Notes: generated from the sequence alone by a model not told the origin. 64,000 nt of DNA from Dechloromonas sp. HYN0024 (GCF_003441615.1 NZ_CP031842.1:824501-888500), one strand, 5' to 3'. Positions 20,715 through 30,279 are shown, numbered from the stretch's first letter. Translations and numbers: made by a program.

Positions 20715-21407
20715 TTACTCGTGCTGACGCAGCTTGGCGACGCTGGGGATATGAATCTTGCGCCCTTCGACGACAATCAGGCCGAGGTCGGTCAGTTCGT
20801 GCAGGATGCGCGAGAAATGTTCCTGCGTAAGGTTGAGACGGGAGGCGATGACGCCCTTATTGGTCGGCAGGGTGACGGCGATGTTGAGGCCTTCGTTATC
20901 CGTTTCTGGAATTTCGCGTAGCAGGTAGCCAATGATGCGCTGCTTGCCGGAGTGCAGCGAATACGATTCGACGTCGTTCATCAGCTGATGCAGGCGCATG
21001 GCCATGCCGGCCAGCATCTTGCGGCAGAGGTTGTGGTCGCGCTGCAATTCCTCGAAGACGACACCCTTGGTGACATGCAGCAACAGACAGTCGGTCAGCG
21101 CCTGCGCGAAGACGATGTACGGCTTCTCCATGAACATGATGGCTTCGCCGAAACTCTGGCCCTGGCTGATGATCTCGACGACCTTTTCGCTGCCTTGCGA
21201 CGAGGTGAAGGCCAACTTGATCTGGCCGTAGACCAGCAGGTGAAAGCCATTGCAGGGGTCACCCTTGTGGAACAGGATTTCCCCCTTGCTGGCGTGTACT
21301 TCCCTTGTGCCACGGGCAATCCGCCCAAGTTCATCCGGGGCCAGCCCCTGGAAGAGTGGGACGTGGGTGAGGAGAGCTTCGATATTGATGGGGTGATTGC
21401 CTTGCAT
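20715..21407 (-). CDS. Crp/Fnr-family regulator, probably NO-responsive (Dnr-like)
   Basis: The 230-residue protein has an N-terminal cyclic-nucleotide-binding-like domain (LLVYGQIKLAFTSSQGSEKVVEII, SFGEAIMFM) and a C-terminal Crp helix-turn-helix (GVIASRLNLTQEHFSRILHEL). It lacks the N-terminal cysteine cluster of oxygen-sensing Fnr, which points to the Dnr/NnrR group that senses NO through haem. It is the last gene of the minus-strand nor block, 74 bases after norD, so control of nor genes is inferred from position. Its stop codon lies three bases from the proposed end of the IS element. Confidence 0.85.
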   Translation of the reverse strand: MQGNHPINIEALLTHVPLFQGLAPDELGRIARGTREVHASKGEILFHKGDPCNGFHLLVYGQIKLAFTSSQGSEKVVEIISQGQSFGEAIMFMEKPYIVFAQALTDCLLLHVTKGVVFEELQRDHNLCRKMLAGMAMRLHQLMNDVESYSLHSGKQRIIGYLLREIPETDNEGLNIAVTLPTNKGVIASRLNLTQEHFSRILHELTDLGLIVVEGRKIHIPSVAKLRQHE

Positions 21408-21481
21408 GATTCAGGTGCCAAAACGGTAACAGGTAATCTTGGCATCCGGACGAAGCCGTCGCAATACGCCTTTGTGACTAC

Positions 21482-23326
21482 TCACTGCCGTGTGAGCTGG
21501 ACATAGAGGAGGGGCAGGCGGCTCGGCAGTTCCTCCGGTTTGCGGATGACGCAAAAGCCGGCCGGGCCGAAAAGGTAGGGCAGGTAGGCCCCGGCCTCGT
21601 GGTCGATGGTCACGCAAAACGGCGTCAGGCCGAGGCGACGGGCTTCGTGCACGGCCATCCGGGTGTCCTCGATACCGTAGCGCGAGTCGTAGATGTCGAG
21701 GTCGTTCGGTTTGCCATCGGTGATGATCAGCAGCAGGCGGCGACTGGCCGGCTGCTCGGCGAGAATGGCCGCGGCCTGACGGATGGCAGCCCCCATCCGC
21801 GTGTAGTAACCGGGCTTGATGGTCAGGATGCGGCCACGGGCGGCGGCGTCGTAGCGCCCGGCAAAGTCCTTGAGCAGATGGAAGCGGATGTTCTGGCGGC
21901 GCAGCGAGGAAAAACCGTAAATGCCGAAACGGTCGCCGGTGGCGGTCAGTGCCTCCGAGAAGAGGAGGAGCGAATCGCGGATGACGTCGATGATGCGGTG
22001 CGAATTAGAAATCGGCGCATCGGTAGACATCGACAGGTCGGCCAGCAGCAGGCAGGCCAGGTCGCGTTCGCAGCGCGCCTGCGCAAGGTGGCCGCCGGCT
22101 TCCGGCGTATGGCCGGAGGCGCGGTCGGCATGATTGCGCACGCAGGAATCGACATCGAGTTCGGGACCGTCGGGTTGACCCTTGAGCCAGCGTCGCTGCG
22201 GGGCGAGGGCGGCGAACTGGCCGCGCAATTTGCGGGCGGTGGCGGCGAGTTCCTGCGGCAGGGCAGCCTCGCCGGCGTCGTGAGCGACCATCGGTTGCAG
22301 CAGGCAGTGTGCCGGCAGCATCTGGCTTTTCCGATAGTCCCACTCGGGCAGGGCAAGGCCGGGGCCGATCGGCGTGTCGTCTTCGGCCGCCGAGGGCAGG
22401 TCGAGGTCGAACTTGACGCGCGACTTGGCCGATTCGCCATCGCGGGTCAGCGACAGTTTGTTGAGGTCGCGGGCGGCATCGCTGGCATTCGGGTCTTCGT
22501 CATCGTCGAAGGCGCGATTGACGCGGACGTACTCGGCCCAGGTCGGCAGGCTTTCGGCGCGGAACATGACCATCATCGGCGTCTTGTTGTCGGGCGTCTC
22601 GACTTGCTCGGCCTTGTGCGCCTCCCTGGTGGCTTCCGCCTTGCCGCCGCTGCCTTCGGGCGTCAGATCGCCGTTCGGGTCGGCGACTTGGTCGGTGATG
22701 TCGATTTTGTCGGCGCCAATCAGCCAGAGCAGTACGGGTTGTGGCGGCCTGGATTTGAGCGAAGTGAGCGGTGGCAGGCCATCAACTGAACCCGGTTGGG
22801 CCAGCGCCTGGCGAATGGCGCTTTCCTGAGCGGCCTCGTCGGCCTGCATTTGGCCGGGGTCGATGCGGCCGGCTAGATGCGCTGCGACCAGGCGGCGGTA
22901 GCGGTCATTGAGGCCGGGGTAGTGTTCAAGCACCGTGCGACTGGCGATCTGATTGCGCGTGAACCATGGCTGTTCCGGGGCGATATCGCTGGCGGCCAGC
23001 GCCGCCAGCCACAGGTAGAGATCGCGGTTCAGCGATTTTTCCGGAAAGACGGCGATTTCCGCGGGCAGGCGCAGGGTTTCGGCATCGCGCCGGCCCTGGG
23101 CGATGCGCTCGTTGCTGCCGGCCAGTCGCTGCAGCCAATGGCGGCGGGCACCATGTTCGGCCGAGGTGGCTGCGGCGACCTTGAGGCCGGGGTCACCACC
23201 GAAGGCGCGAAACAGAATGCCGGCCGTTTTTTCGACGTCAGCCAGTTTGACTGCGGCCTCGGGATAATGGCCGGCGGCGGCTTTGGTGACCCAGTTGTGC
23301 CAGAGTTTGCCGATGAATTCTTCCAT
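21482..23326 (-). CDS. norD: NorD-like protein with von Willebrand factor A domain
   Basis: NorD is a cytoplasmic protein needed to assemble or activate cytochrome c-type nitric oxide reductase together with the NorQ ATPase. The 614-residue protein ends with a vWA domain (about 420-610) containing the MIDAS-like DLSMSTDA and the later LLLIITDGKPNDLDIYDSRYG, a strongly NorD-like segment. The N-terminal two thirds are charged and less conserved. It follows the Fe-S protein gene by five bases in the same direction. Family assignment is firm; its exact chaperone role is known only by analogy with NorQ/NorD and CbbQ/CbbO pairs. Confidence 0.9.
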   Translation of the reverse strand: MEEFIGKLWHNWVTKAAAGHYPEAAVKLADVEKTAGILFRAFGGDPGLKVAAATSAEHGARRHWLQRLAGSNERIAQGRRDAETLRLPAEIAVFPEKSLNRDLYLWLAALAASDIAPEQPWFTRNQIASRTVLEHYPGLNDRYRRLVAAHLAGRIDPGQMQADEAAQESAIRQALAQPGSVDGLPPLTSLKSRPPQPVLLWLIGADKIDITDQVADPNGDLTPEGSGGKAEATREAHKAEQVETPDNKTPMMVMFRAESLPTWAEYVRVNRAFDDDEDPNASDAARDLNKLSLTRDGESAKSRVKFDLDLPSAAEDDTPIGPGLALPEWDYRKSQMLPAHCLLQPMVAHDAGEAALPQELAATARKLRGQFAALAPQRRWLKGQPDGPELDVDSCVRNHADRASGHTPEAGGHLAQARCERDLACLLLADLSMSTDAPISNSHRIIDVIRDSLLLFSEALTATGDRFGIYGFSSLRRQNIRFHLLKDFAGRYDAAARGRILTIKPGYYTRMGAAIRQAAAILAEQPASRRLLLIITDGKPNDLDIYDSRYGIEDTRMAVHEARRLGLTPFCVTIDHEAGAYLPYLFGPAGFCVIRKPEELPSRLPLLYVQLTRQ

Positions 23327-23331
23327 GTGTC

Positions 23332-24378
23332 TTAACCTTGCCGGGCTCCGGCATCTTCATCAATGTTGGAGAGTGCCGAGAAGCCTGATTCGTTGCGCCG
23401 CGCGTCGTCGTTACTGACCCAGCGCAGCAACTGGCCGTCCGGGTTGGCGCGGTTGACCGTGGCGCAGGCCGAAATGCACTGGCCGCACTGGGTACAGGCG
23501 AACATCCAGCGTTTGACGTTGCGCGGTTTGAGGCGCATCGGACAGACGGCGTCGCATGCACTGCCGGTCGGTGAGGCAAATTCGTTGCCGCTGTCGCGCC
23601 GGGCCTGCCGGGCGAGCACCGTATGGCCGGCGCTGCTGGCACCCTGCTGGCACCTGGCGCAATCGGTCAGGCGCTGGCGGTCGAAGCCGACAACCATGGC
23701 CTTCTTGTTCTCCATCCAGGCGAAGCTCTGGAAAATGCCGATGGCGCAGCCGTAGCGGCAGAAGAGGTGGCGGGCGAGGAGAAATTCGAGGCTGAGCACC
23801 GTTGTTGCGGCGGCCAGGAAAATCACTTCCTTGGGGTAGATGGTTAAGGTGACAAGGCCGTGGTAGACCTGAAACGGTGGCATCAGGTAGGTCAGGCCGA
23901 CCAGCGCCCAGGCGAAGGCGAAACCGATGGCAGCCGGAACGACGAGCAACCAGTAACGTCCGTCGCGCTTGGCCGGTGTGCCGTCCGGCTCCCACGGCGG
24001 GGTCTGCTTCTGGTCCCAGAGCGAATGCTTGCCGCTGGCGATCAGCATCAGGCGGTTGATCGTCTCGACCACGGAAAAATGCGGACACAGCCAGCCGCAG
24101 TAGAGGCGGCCCCATTTCCAGGCGATGCCGATGATCAGTGCCCCGGTTCCGAGGACGGGCAGGAAGAGGTAGAGAATGAGGTTGGCGATGGCCGTGCTGG
24201 CATCGCCGGTTCCGGCCATCAGTTCGTCAATGCCGAGGTGCCACGGATAGGTCAGGAAGTAGGCGTGGCGTTCGGTCAGGTCGTAACGGAAGAGATCGAA
24301 GATGGGCGTCACGGCAAACAGCGTGAAAAACCCCATCTGGGCGAACAGGCGATAACGCTGCAAGATGGGCTTGTTCAT
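23332..24378 (-). CDS. Membrane polyferredoxin-like Fe-S protein in the nor cluster (NapH/CcoG-like)
   Basis: The 348-residue protein starts MNKPILQRYRLF, overlapping the previous stop (ATGA). The frame stays open further upstream, but that part has no membrane-protein character. It has several transmembrane helices, GRLYCGWLCPH after the second, and CRYGCAIGIF near residue 230, like NapH, NosR and CcoG. Two cysteine groups at the C-terminal end (DCARCQQG with ACDAVCP, and CTQCGQCISAC) could hold [4Fe-4S] clusters. A role in electron supply or cofactor maturation for NorCB is inferred from location between norQ and norD. I know of no assigned function for this gene. Confidence 0.8.
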   Translation of the reverse strand: MNKPILQRYRLFAQMGFFTLFAVTPIFDLFRYDLTERHAYFLTYPWHLGIDELMAGTGDASTAIANLILYLFLPVLGTGALIIGIAWKWGRLYCGWLCPHFSVVETINRLMLIASGKHSLWDQKQTPPWEPDGTPAKRDGRYWLLVVPAAIGFAFAWALVGLTYLMPPFQVYHGLVTLTIYPKEVIFLAAATTVLSLEFLLARHLFCRYGCAIGIFQSFAWMENKKAMVVGFDRQRLTDCARCQQGASSAGHTVLARQARRDSGNEFASPTGSACDAVCPMRLKPRNVKRWMFACTQCGQCISACATVNRANPDGQLLRWVSNDDARRNESGFSALSNIDEDAGARQG

Positions 24379-24794
24379 GCTTGTGGGGCGTCGAGCGCCG
24401 GGCCGATTAGCGGGAAACGCCACATCTGCCCGTTCATTGCCTTGATCAGCGCGTACATGCCCAGCAGCACCAGCGTCGAGTGGATGCAGGTGAAGTAGAG
24501 GATCAGCGCTACCCAGGTCCATTCCCAGGCCAGACCACCGAGGTCGATGATAAGGCCGGACAGCGTGACAATGAGGAGGCCGCCGATCAGGCTGACCAGG
24601 GTGGTTTGCCTGAGGTGCTGACGGGCGAGTGGTGGGGCGCTGTCCTTGTGTTTGAACCACAGGCCGACGAGGAGCAGAAAGCCGATCCCCGGCAAAACCA
24701 GCAGGTTGATCAGATAAATGGCTTCGGCGAGGACGGCCAGATTTTGCCCGGCCTTTTCTTCCGCAAAGCCAAAATTATCGTCCGAAAGTGGCAT
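24375..24794 (-). CDS. Small four-helix membrane protein of the nor cluster
   Basis: This 139-residue protein has about three to four hydrophobic segments (LINLLVLPGIGFLLLVGLW, TLVSLIGGLLIVTLSGLII, WVALILYFTCIHSTLVLLG) and no recognisable catalytic motif. Its start lies 20 bases inside the end of norQ and its stop overlaps the start of the Fe-S protein gene, so it is tightly coupled to both. I do not recognise the family. Its position suggests a membrane partner of the neighbouring Fe-S protein or of NorCB. Confidence 0.75.
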   Translation of the reverse strand: MPLSDDNFGFAEEKAGQNLAVLAEAIYLINLLVLPGIGFLLLVGLWFKHKDSAPPLARQHLRQTTLVSLIGGLLIVTLSGLIIDLGGLAWEWTWVALILYFTCIHSTLVLLGMYALIKAMNGQMWRFPLIGPALDAPQA

Positions 24795-25557
24795 TGACGA
24801 TTTCCATCAGGGCTTCGACCGTCTCTTCGTCGTCGGTCAGACTTTCGACCAGGGCGGCGCGGCAGGCGGCAGAGACATCGAAGCCGGACTTGATCAGGGT
24901 GGCGGCGTAAACCAGCAGGCGGGTGCTGGCGACTTCTTCCAGGTCGCGGTCCTTGAGGGCGCGGAATGCTTTGGCGATGCTGACCAGTCGCTTGGCGAGA
25001 TCAAGGTCGCAGCCGGTTTCACCAAGCAGGATGGAGATTTCGCGTTCGGCCCCGGGAAAGTCGAAGCGCATCGATACGAAGCGCTGGCGGGTTGACGGCT
25101 TGAGACCCTTGAGCAGGTTCTGGTAGCCGGGGTTGTAGGATACGACGAGCATGAAACCCGGTGGTGCTTCGAGGATTTCGCCGGTACGGTCGATGGGCAG
25201 GATGCGCCGGTCGTCGGCCAGCGGGTGGAGGACCACCGTGGTGTCCTTGCGGGCCTCGACCACTTCGTCGAGGTAGCATATGCCGCCTTCGCGCACGGCG
25301 CGGGTCAGCGGTCCATCCGACCAGTAGGTGCCCTTGTCGGAAATCAGGTGGCGGCCGACCAGATCGGCGGCGGTCAGGTCGTCGTGGCAGGCGACGGTAT
25401 AGAGCGGCAGCTTGAGGCGTGCCGCCATGTGCGAGACGAAGCGCGTCTTGCCGCAGCCGGTTGGCCCTTTGATGAGCAAGGGCAGGCGTTGCTGGAAAGC
25501 GTGTTCGAAGAGTGCAATTTCGTTGCCGGAGGGTTCGTAGAAAGGCAGTTCGGTCAT
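24775..25557 (-). CDS. norQ: NorQ, MoxR-type AAA+ ATPase for nitric oxide reductase activation
   Basis: NorQ remodels or activates the NorCB complex, probably by helping insert non-haem iron, in partnership with NorD. The 260-residue protein has Walker A KGPTGCGKTRFV near residue 34, Walker B GICYLDEVVEARKD, the sensor region MLVVSYNPGYQN and an arginine-finger region KPSTRQRFVSM. Length and motifs match NorQ/NirQ/CbbQ. The ATG overlaps the norF stop (ATGA). Confidence 0.93.
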   Translation of the reverse strand: MTELPFYEPSGNEIALFEHAFQQRLPLLIKGPTGCGKTRFVSHMAARLKLPLYTVACHDDLTAADLVGRHLISDKGTYWSDGPLTRAVREGGICYLDEVVEARKDTTVVLHPLADDRRILPIDRTGEILEAPPGFMLVVSYNPGYQNLLKGLKPSTRQRFVSMRFDFPGAEREISILLGETGCDLDLAKRLVSIAKAFRALKDRDLEEVASTRLLVYAATLIKSGFDVSAACRAALVESLTDDEETVEALMEIVNATFGR

Positions 25558-25823
25558 TTGAGAGACATCCAGTAAGCAAGCAGAATCAGGGACGAAACGA
25601 GAATAAGCCAGCCTTCGAGCAGCACCCGCCAGATCAGCGGCGCGGTGCGCAATTCCATGAAGTCGAGGATAACCAGGCGGCCCTTGACGAAGGCGATGGT
25701 CAGCATGGCGACGATGGCCCAGGTGCCGGCCGCGCCGACTTCGCCGAGATACCAGGTGATGCCGGTGGCGACGAGAAGAACGAGCCAGGCGCGGTGGGCG
25801 GCATTTTTCAGGGCAGCCAGCAT
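25554..25823 (-). CDS. norF: NorF-like small membrane subunit
   Basis: The 89-residue protein has about three hydrophobic helices and the segment VKGRLVILDFMELRTAP, characteristic of NorF/cytochrome oxidase subunit IV-like proteins. I chose the start MLAALKNAA at 25823, which overlaps the norE stop as TGATG. An in-frame extension upstream (PPRVCDAL) lies inside norE. NorF is accessory to nitric oxide reductase and not catalytic. Confidence 0.82.
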   Translation of the reverse strand: MLAALKNAAHRAWLVLLVATGITWYLGEVGAAGTWAIVAMLTIAFVKGRLVILDFMELRTAPLIWRVLLEGWLILVSSLILLAYWMSLK

Positions 25824-26404
25824 CAGCGCATCACATACACGAGGGGGAAGAGGACGATCCACAGCAGATCAACCATGTGCCAGTAGGCGGCGCCGCTTTC
25901 CAGTCCGTGTGCGTTGTGCGCGCCATAGGCGCCATTGCGGGCCTGGAACCAGAGAATGGCGAGGATCACCATGCCGAGGATGACATGCATGAAGTGGAAG
26001 AAGGTCAGCGAGATATAGAACATGTAAAAGGTGTTGGTCGACATCGAAATGCCGGCACCGAATTTTTCGGCATATTCGAATACCTTGACGATCAGGAAGC
26101 CGCCGCCGCACACAAAGCCAAACAGGATGTTGCGCGGCACCGCCTTGATGTCATCGCGATGCGCAGCTTGCACCGCGCGGACGACGAACCACGAACCGGT
26201 GATCAGCAATACTGTATTGAGCGCCCCTGCATTGCGGTCGAGCGTCTGCTGATAGAGGTTGAATAACTCGACGTTTCTGGCCCGGGAAAAGGCATAGGCG
26301 GCAAAGAACACGGCAAAGGCGAGCAACTCGGCGAGGATGAAGAACCAGATGGCCAGGTCGCCAGGCAGGCGTTTGATGGCGGGCGGGACGACAAGCGTGT
26401 TCAT
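25823..26404 (-). CDS. norE: NorE, cytochrome c oxidase subunit III family protein
   Basis: The 193-residue protein has five membrane helices and the subunit III signatures WFFILAELLAFAVFFAAYAF and FHFMHVILGMVILAILWF. It lacks the long form seen in true aa3 subunit III, as expected for NorE, an accessory of nitric oxide reduction. It begins the norE-norF-norQ-X-FeS-norD block. There is no clear ribosome site before the ATG (ATCCAGCGC). A promoter-like TATTAT sits only about 8-13 bases upstream, which raises the possibility of a leaderless message. Confidence 0.9.
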   Translation of the reverse strand: MNTLVVPPAIKRLPGDLAIWFFILAELLAFAVFFAAYAFSRARNVELFNLYQQTLDRNAGALNTVLLITGSWFVVRAVQAAHRDDIKAVPRNILFGFVCGGGFLIVKVFEYAEKFGAGISMSTNTFYMFYISLTFFHFMHVILGMVILAILWFQARNGAYGAHNAHGLESGAAYWHMVDLLWIVLFPLVYVMR

Positions 26405-26411
26405 GCGCTGG

Positions 26412-26453
26412 ATAATAGCGAGCGTCGGGCATGACTAACTTGATCTGCCCTAA
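26412..26453 (-). promoter_or_regulatory. Fnr/Dnr-type promoter upstream of norE
   Basis: On the minus strand TTAGG-GCAG-ATCAA (26453-26440) resembles a Fnr/Dnr box with one perfect ATCAA half. Its centre is 29.5 bases upstream of a TATTAT -10 hexamer (26417-26412), the geometry of a class II activator centred at -41.5. The norC promoter has the same TTAGS-N4-ATCAA pattern. Confidence 0.5.
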
Positions 26454-26544
26454 GAAGCTGGCCCATGGCTGCGGTTCTCAAAGAAATATTTGAGGTGCTA
26501 TCTGGCCGGCGATCAATGCTCTATCTCCAGAAACAGGGTGCCTC

Positions 26545-26928
26545 ATGTTCTACATCGTCGATAGCGACAAATCTTTCTACGAAGCCACCACGGATCTCGT
26601 CCCGGTCATTCAGCGCCTGGGTCTCAATGTGCTGCACATTCATGATCTGGGCGGCATGCTCGATAGCAGGGACATCGAATTCGACGACGAATGTCAGGTC
26701 TTCGAGGTGGGGAATCCGCGGTTGGTCGAGAAAGTGCTGGCCATCGACCGGCGCTTGAGCCTGGCGCTGCCGTGGCGGATTTCGGTGTATACCGAGGACG
26801 GTATTACGAAGATTGCGTTGGCGCGGCCGGGGCCGGTTCTGGCCGCGCTGTCGTCGGCGGTCGGGGTGGAACGTCTGGCCCACGAGCTGGAGGAAAAGCT
26901 TATCCAGGTTGTCGACGAGACGCGCTAG
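26545..26928 (+). CDS. DUF302 domain protein
   Basis: This 127-residue soluble protein matches the DUF302 pattern: an N-terminal half around FYEATTDLVPVIQRLGLNVLHIHDLG, then FEVGNPRLVEKVL, LALPWRISVYTEDG and a C-terminal helix LEEKLIQVVDE. The function of DUF302 is unknown, though it often occurs near redox and sulfur/nitrogen genes. It stands alone on the plus strand between norE and norB. An inverted repeat CTCAAA-N6-TTTGAG at 26477-26494 lies 50 bases upstream of its ATG and could be an operator. The plus-strand view of the norE box also lies upstream, so it may be co-controlled with the nor genes. Confidence 0.8.
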   Translation: MFYIVDSDKSFYEATTDLVPVIQRLGLNVLHIHDLGGMLDSRDIEFDDECQVFEVGNPRLVEKVLAIDRRLSLALPWRISVYTEDGITKIALARPGPVLAALSSAVGVERLAHELEEKLIQVVDETR

Positions 26929-26936
26929 GCTGACGT

Positions 26937-26968
26937 AAAAAAGGCGCGGTTCGTGCGAACCGCGCCTT
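26937..26968 (-). terminator. Terminator of norCB
   Basis: A 13-bp stem AAGGCGCGGTTCG / CGAACCGCGCCTT is followed on the minus strand by TTTTTT. It lies just beyond the norB stop. It may also slow transcription of the convergent DUF302 gene, but no T run follows on the plus strand. Confidence 0.88.
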
Positions 26969-26994
26969 GGTGTGCTCATGAAGCGACTTACCGA

Positions 26995-28389
<1,395 letters not shown>

Positions 28390-28818
28390 TCAGCCCTGGC
28401 TGTTAGGCGGCCAGTTGTTGGTGTTGATCGAATTGACGTGCTTAAGGAAGGCCACGATGGCATTCAGTTGCTCGTCATTGAAGTTGAACTGCGGCATGCT
28501 GCGGCGACCCGGGATGCCTTCTTTCGGACGGCTCTGGATGAACGCCTTGGTGCCTTCTTCGCCGTAGCGAACGATGACGTTACCCAGTTCCGGTGCAAAA
28601 TAGGCACCTTCACCCAGCAGGGTGTGGCAGCCGATGCAGTTGTTGGTTTCCCAGAGCTTCTTGCCCTCGGCGATCTGCGGCGTCATATTGGCCCGCATGT
28701 CGCGTTTGGGTAGTTGCGAGAGTGTGTCGAATGACAGCGCAAGGAACAACAGGAAGAAGAAAACCGTCCCCCCGTAAAATATGTTCCGCGCCATCGATTT
28801 GGTGAAAGCGCCACTCAT
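28390..28818 (-). CDS. norC: Nitric oxide reductase cytochrome c subunit
   Basis: NorC passes electrons from periplasmic donors to NorB. The 142-residue protein has one N-terminal membrane anchor (about residues 13-32), a single haem c motif CIGCH near residue 61 and a probable axial methionine in SMPQF. The ribosome site AGGGGG lies eight bases before the ATG. It is the first gene of norCB and is read from a promoter region shared with the divergent NYN gene. Confidence 0.96.
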   Translation of the reverse strand: MSGAFTKSMARNIFYGGTVFFFLLFLALSFDTLSQLPKRDMRANMTPQIAEGKKLWETNNCIGCHTLLGEGAYFAPELGNVIVRYGEEGTKAFIQSRPKEGIPGRRSMPQFNFNDEQLNAIVAFLKHVNSINTNNWPPNSQG

Positions 28819-28854
28819 TGTTTTTCCCCCTTTCGGAAATTGTTTGGCCGACGG

Positions 28855-28897
28855 ATGGTAGTTCCCGCCTCCATGGGCAATCTTTGATGCCCGCTAA
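28855..28897 (-). promoter_or_regulatory. Fnr/Dnr-type promoter upstream of norC
   Basis: On the minus strand TTAGC-GGGC-ATCAA (28897-28884) lies 30.5 bases (centre to hexamer) before a TACCAT -10 hexamer (28860-28855). The box has the same perfect ATCAA half and TTAG start as the norE box. The predicted transcript would start near 28848, leaving a leader of about 30 bases that includes the ribosome site. Confidence 0.5.
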
Positions 28898-28974
28898 AAA
28901 AGGGGAATTAGCTGAAACAACGGCGAGGGTGGCGTCGGCGGTATACTCTGGCTTCCTCAAGTTGAAAGCATTTC

Positions 28975-30273
28975 ATGGCCTCATCCAGCGACAACGCCAG
29001 CATGGCGCTCTTCTGCGACTTCGAAAACGTCGCCCTCGGCGTCCGTGATGCCCAGTATGACAAGTTCGACATCCGCCCGGTGCTTGAGCGCCTGCTCGCC
29101 AAGGGCAGCATCGTCGTCAAGAAGGCCTATTGCGATTGGGATCGTTACAAGGCCTTCAAGGCGGCCATGCACGAAGCCAATTTCGAACTCATCGAAATCC
29201 CCCATGTCCGCCAGTCCGGCAAGAACTCGGCCGACATCCGCATGGTCGTCGATGCACTCGACCTCTGCTACACCAAGGCCCATGTCGATACCTTCGTGAT
29301 CATCAGCGGCGACTCCGATTTTTCGCCGCTCGTCTCCAAGCTGCGTGAAAACGCCAAGAAGGTGATCGGCGTTGGCGTCAAGCAGTCGTGTTCGGACCTG
29401 CTGGTGACCAATTGCGACGAATTCATCTATTACGACGACCTTGTCCGCGACCGCGAAACCCGCAGCAACTCGCGGCGTGACCGCGAAGCGCCGAAGCGTT
29501 CGCCGGAAGAAGAGGCCAAGCGCAGCCAGAAGCAGGAAGAGCGCAAGAGCAAGGCGGTGGATATCGTCGCGGCGACCTTTGTCGACCTCATGGCCGATCG
29601 TGGCGAGAGCGAGCGGATCTGGGCTTCGGTCCTCAAGGAAGTGGTCAAGCGCCGTAACCCCGGTTTCAATGAAAGCTATTACGGCTTCCGGACCTTCGGC
29701 AATCTGCTCGAAGAGGCGGCCAGCCGTGGCCTGCTCGGCTTTGGTCGGGACGACAAGGGAGCCTATGTCTTCCGCGGGCAGGTTCGACCGACTTCTGGCG
29801 AGATCGAGTCGGTTGCCGAGTTGCCGACTGTCCTGGCGGAAACGACCAGTGAGCCAACGGCTGATGCCCGACCCGAGGCTGATCAGGAGGCGAAAGTCGA
29901 GTCGCGTCCCGGTGAAACGGAAGCGTCTGGCGGCTCGCGTCGTCGTGGTGGGCGTCGCTCGCGGAGCGGCAAGGAACGTTCGGCCACCGAGTCGCCTGAG
30001 CAGTTGCCGGTAGCTGCCAGCGAACCGGTGCTGGTCGTCAGCGAAAGCCCGGTCGAACCCGTTGCGAGCAATGTGACGCCGGCTGAAAAGTCCGAAGGCC
30101 AGCCGCGCCGTGGTGCTCGTCGTCCGCGTCAGGCAGCAGCGGCAAAGGATGCTGCTCCGCTGGTGGTCGAGGTACAGCCGGTAGAAGTGGCGGTTGAATC
30201 CAAGCCCGCCAAGCCCAAGCGCCCATCGCGTCCGCGCAAGGCCAAAGTGGTGTCCGAGGCGTCGGAAGACTAA
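28975..30273 (+). CDS. NYN-domain (PIN-like) protein with OST-HTH/LOTUS domain
   Basis: This 432-residue protein has an N-terminal NYN nuclease-like domain (about 10-160). The acidic residues expected of a metal-dependent RNase fold are present in LFCDFENVALG, SADIRMVVDALDL and ISGDSDFSPLVSKL. A middle OST-HTH/LOTUS domain follows (about 195-270: IVAATFVDLMAD, FGNLLEEAASRGLL). The last 160 residues are low-complexity, rich in Pro, Glu, Arg and Lys (GGSRRRGGRRSRSG), and probably disordered and RNA-binding. The start could also be the in-frame ATG at 29002. A role in RNA turnover is inferred from the domains only. Confidence 0.87.
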   Translation: MASSSDNASMALFCDFENVALGVRDAQYDKFDIRPVLERLLAKGSIVVKKAYCDWDRYKAFKAAMHEANFELIEIPHVRQSGKNSADIRMVVDALDLCYTKAHVDTFVIISGDSDFSPLVSKLRENAKKVIGVGVKQSCSDLLVTNCDEFIYYDDLVRDRETRSNSRRDREAPKRSPEEEAKRSQKQEERKSKAVDIVAATFVDLMADRGESERIWASVLKEVVKRRNPGFNESYYGFRTFGNLLEEAASRGLLGFGRDDKGAYVFRGQVRPTSGEIESVAELPTVLAETTSEPTADARPEADQEAKVESRPGETEASGGSRRRGGRRSRSGKERSATESPEQLPVAASEPVLVVSESPVEPVASNVTPAEKSEGQPRRGARRPRQAAAAKDAAPLVVEVQPVEVAVESKPAKPKRPSRPRKAKVVSEASED

Positions 30274-30279
30274 ATGATG

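Noticed and set aside
21599..22789. A 396-residue plus-strand frame opposite norD
   Set aside because: It has no recognisable domain and lies wholly within the norD coding region on the other strand.
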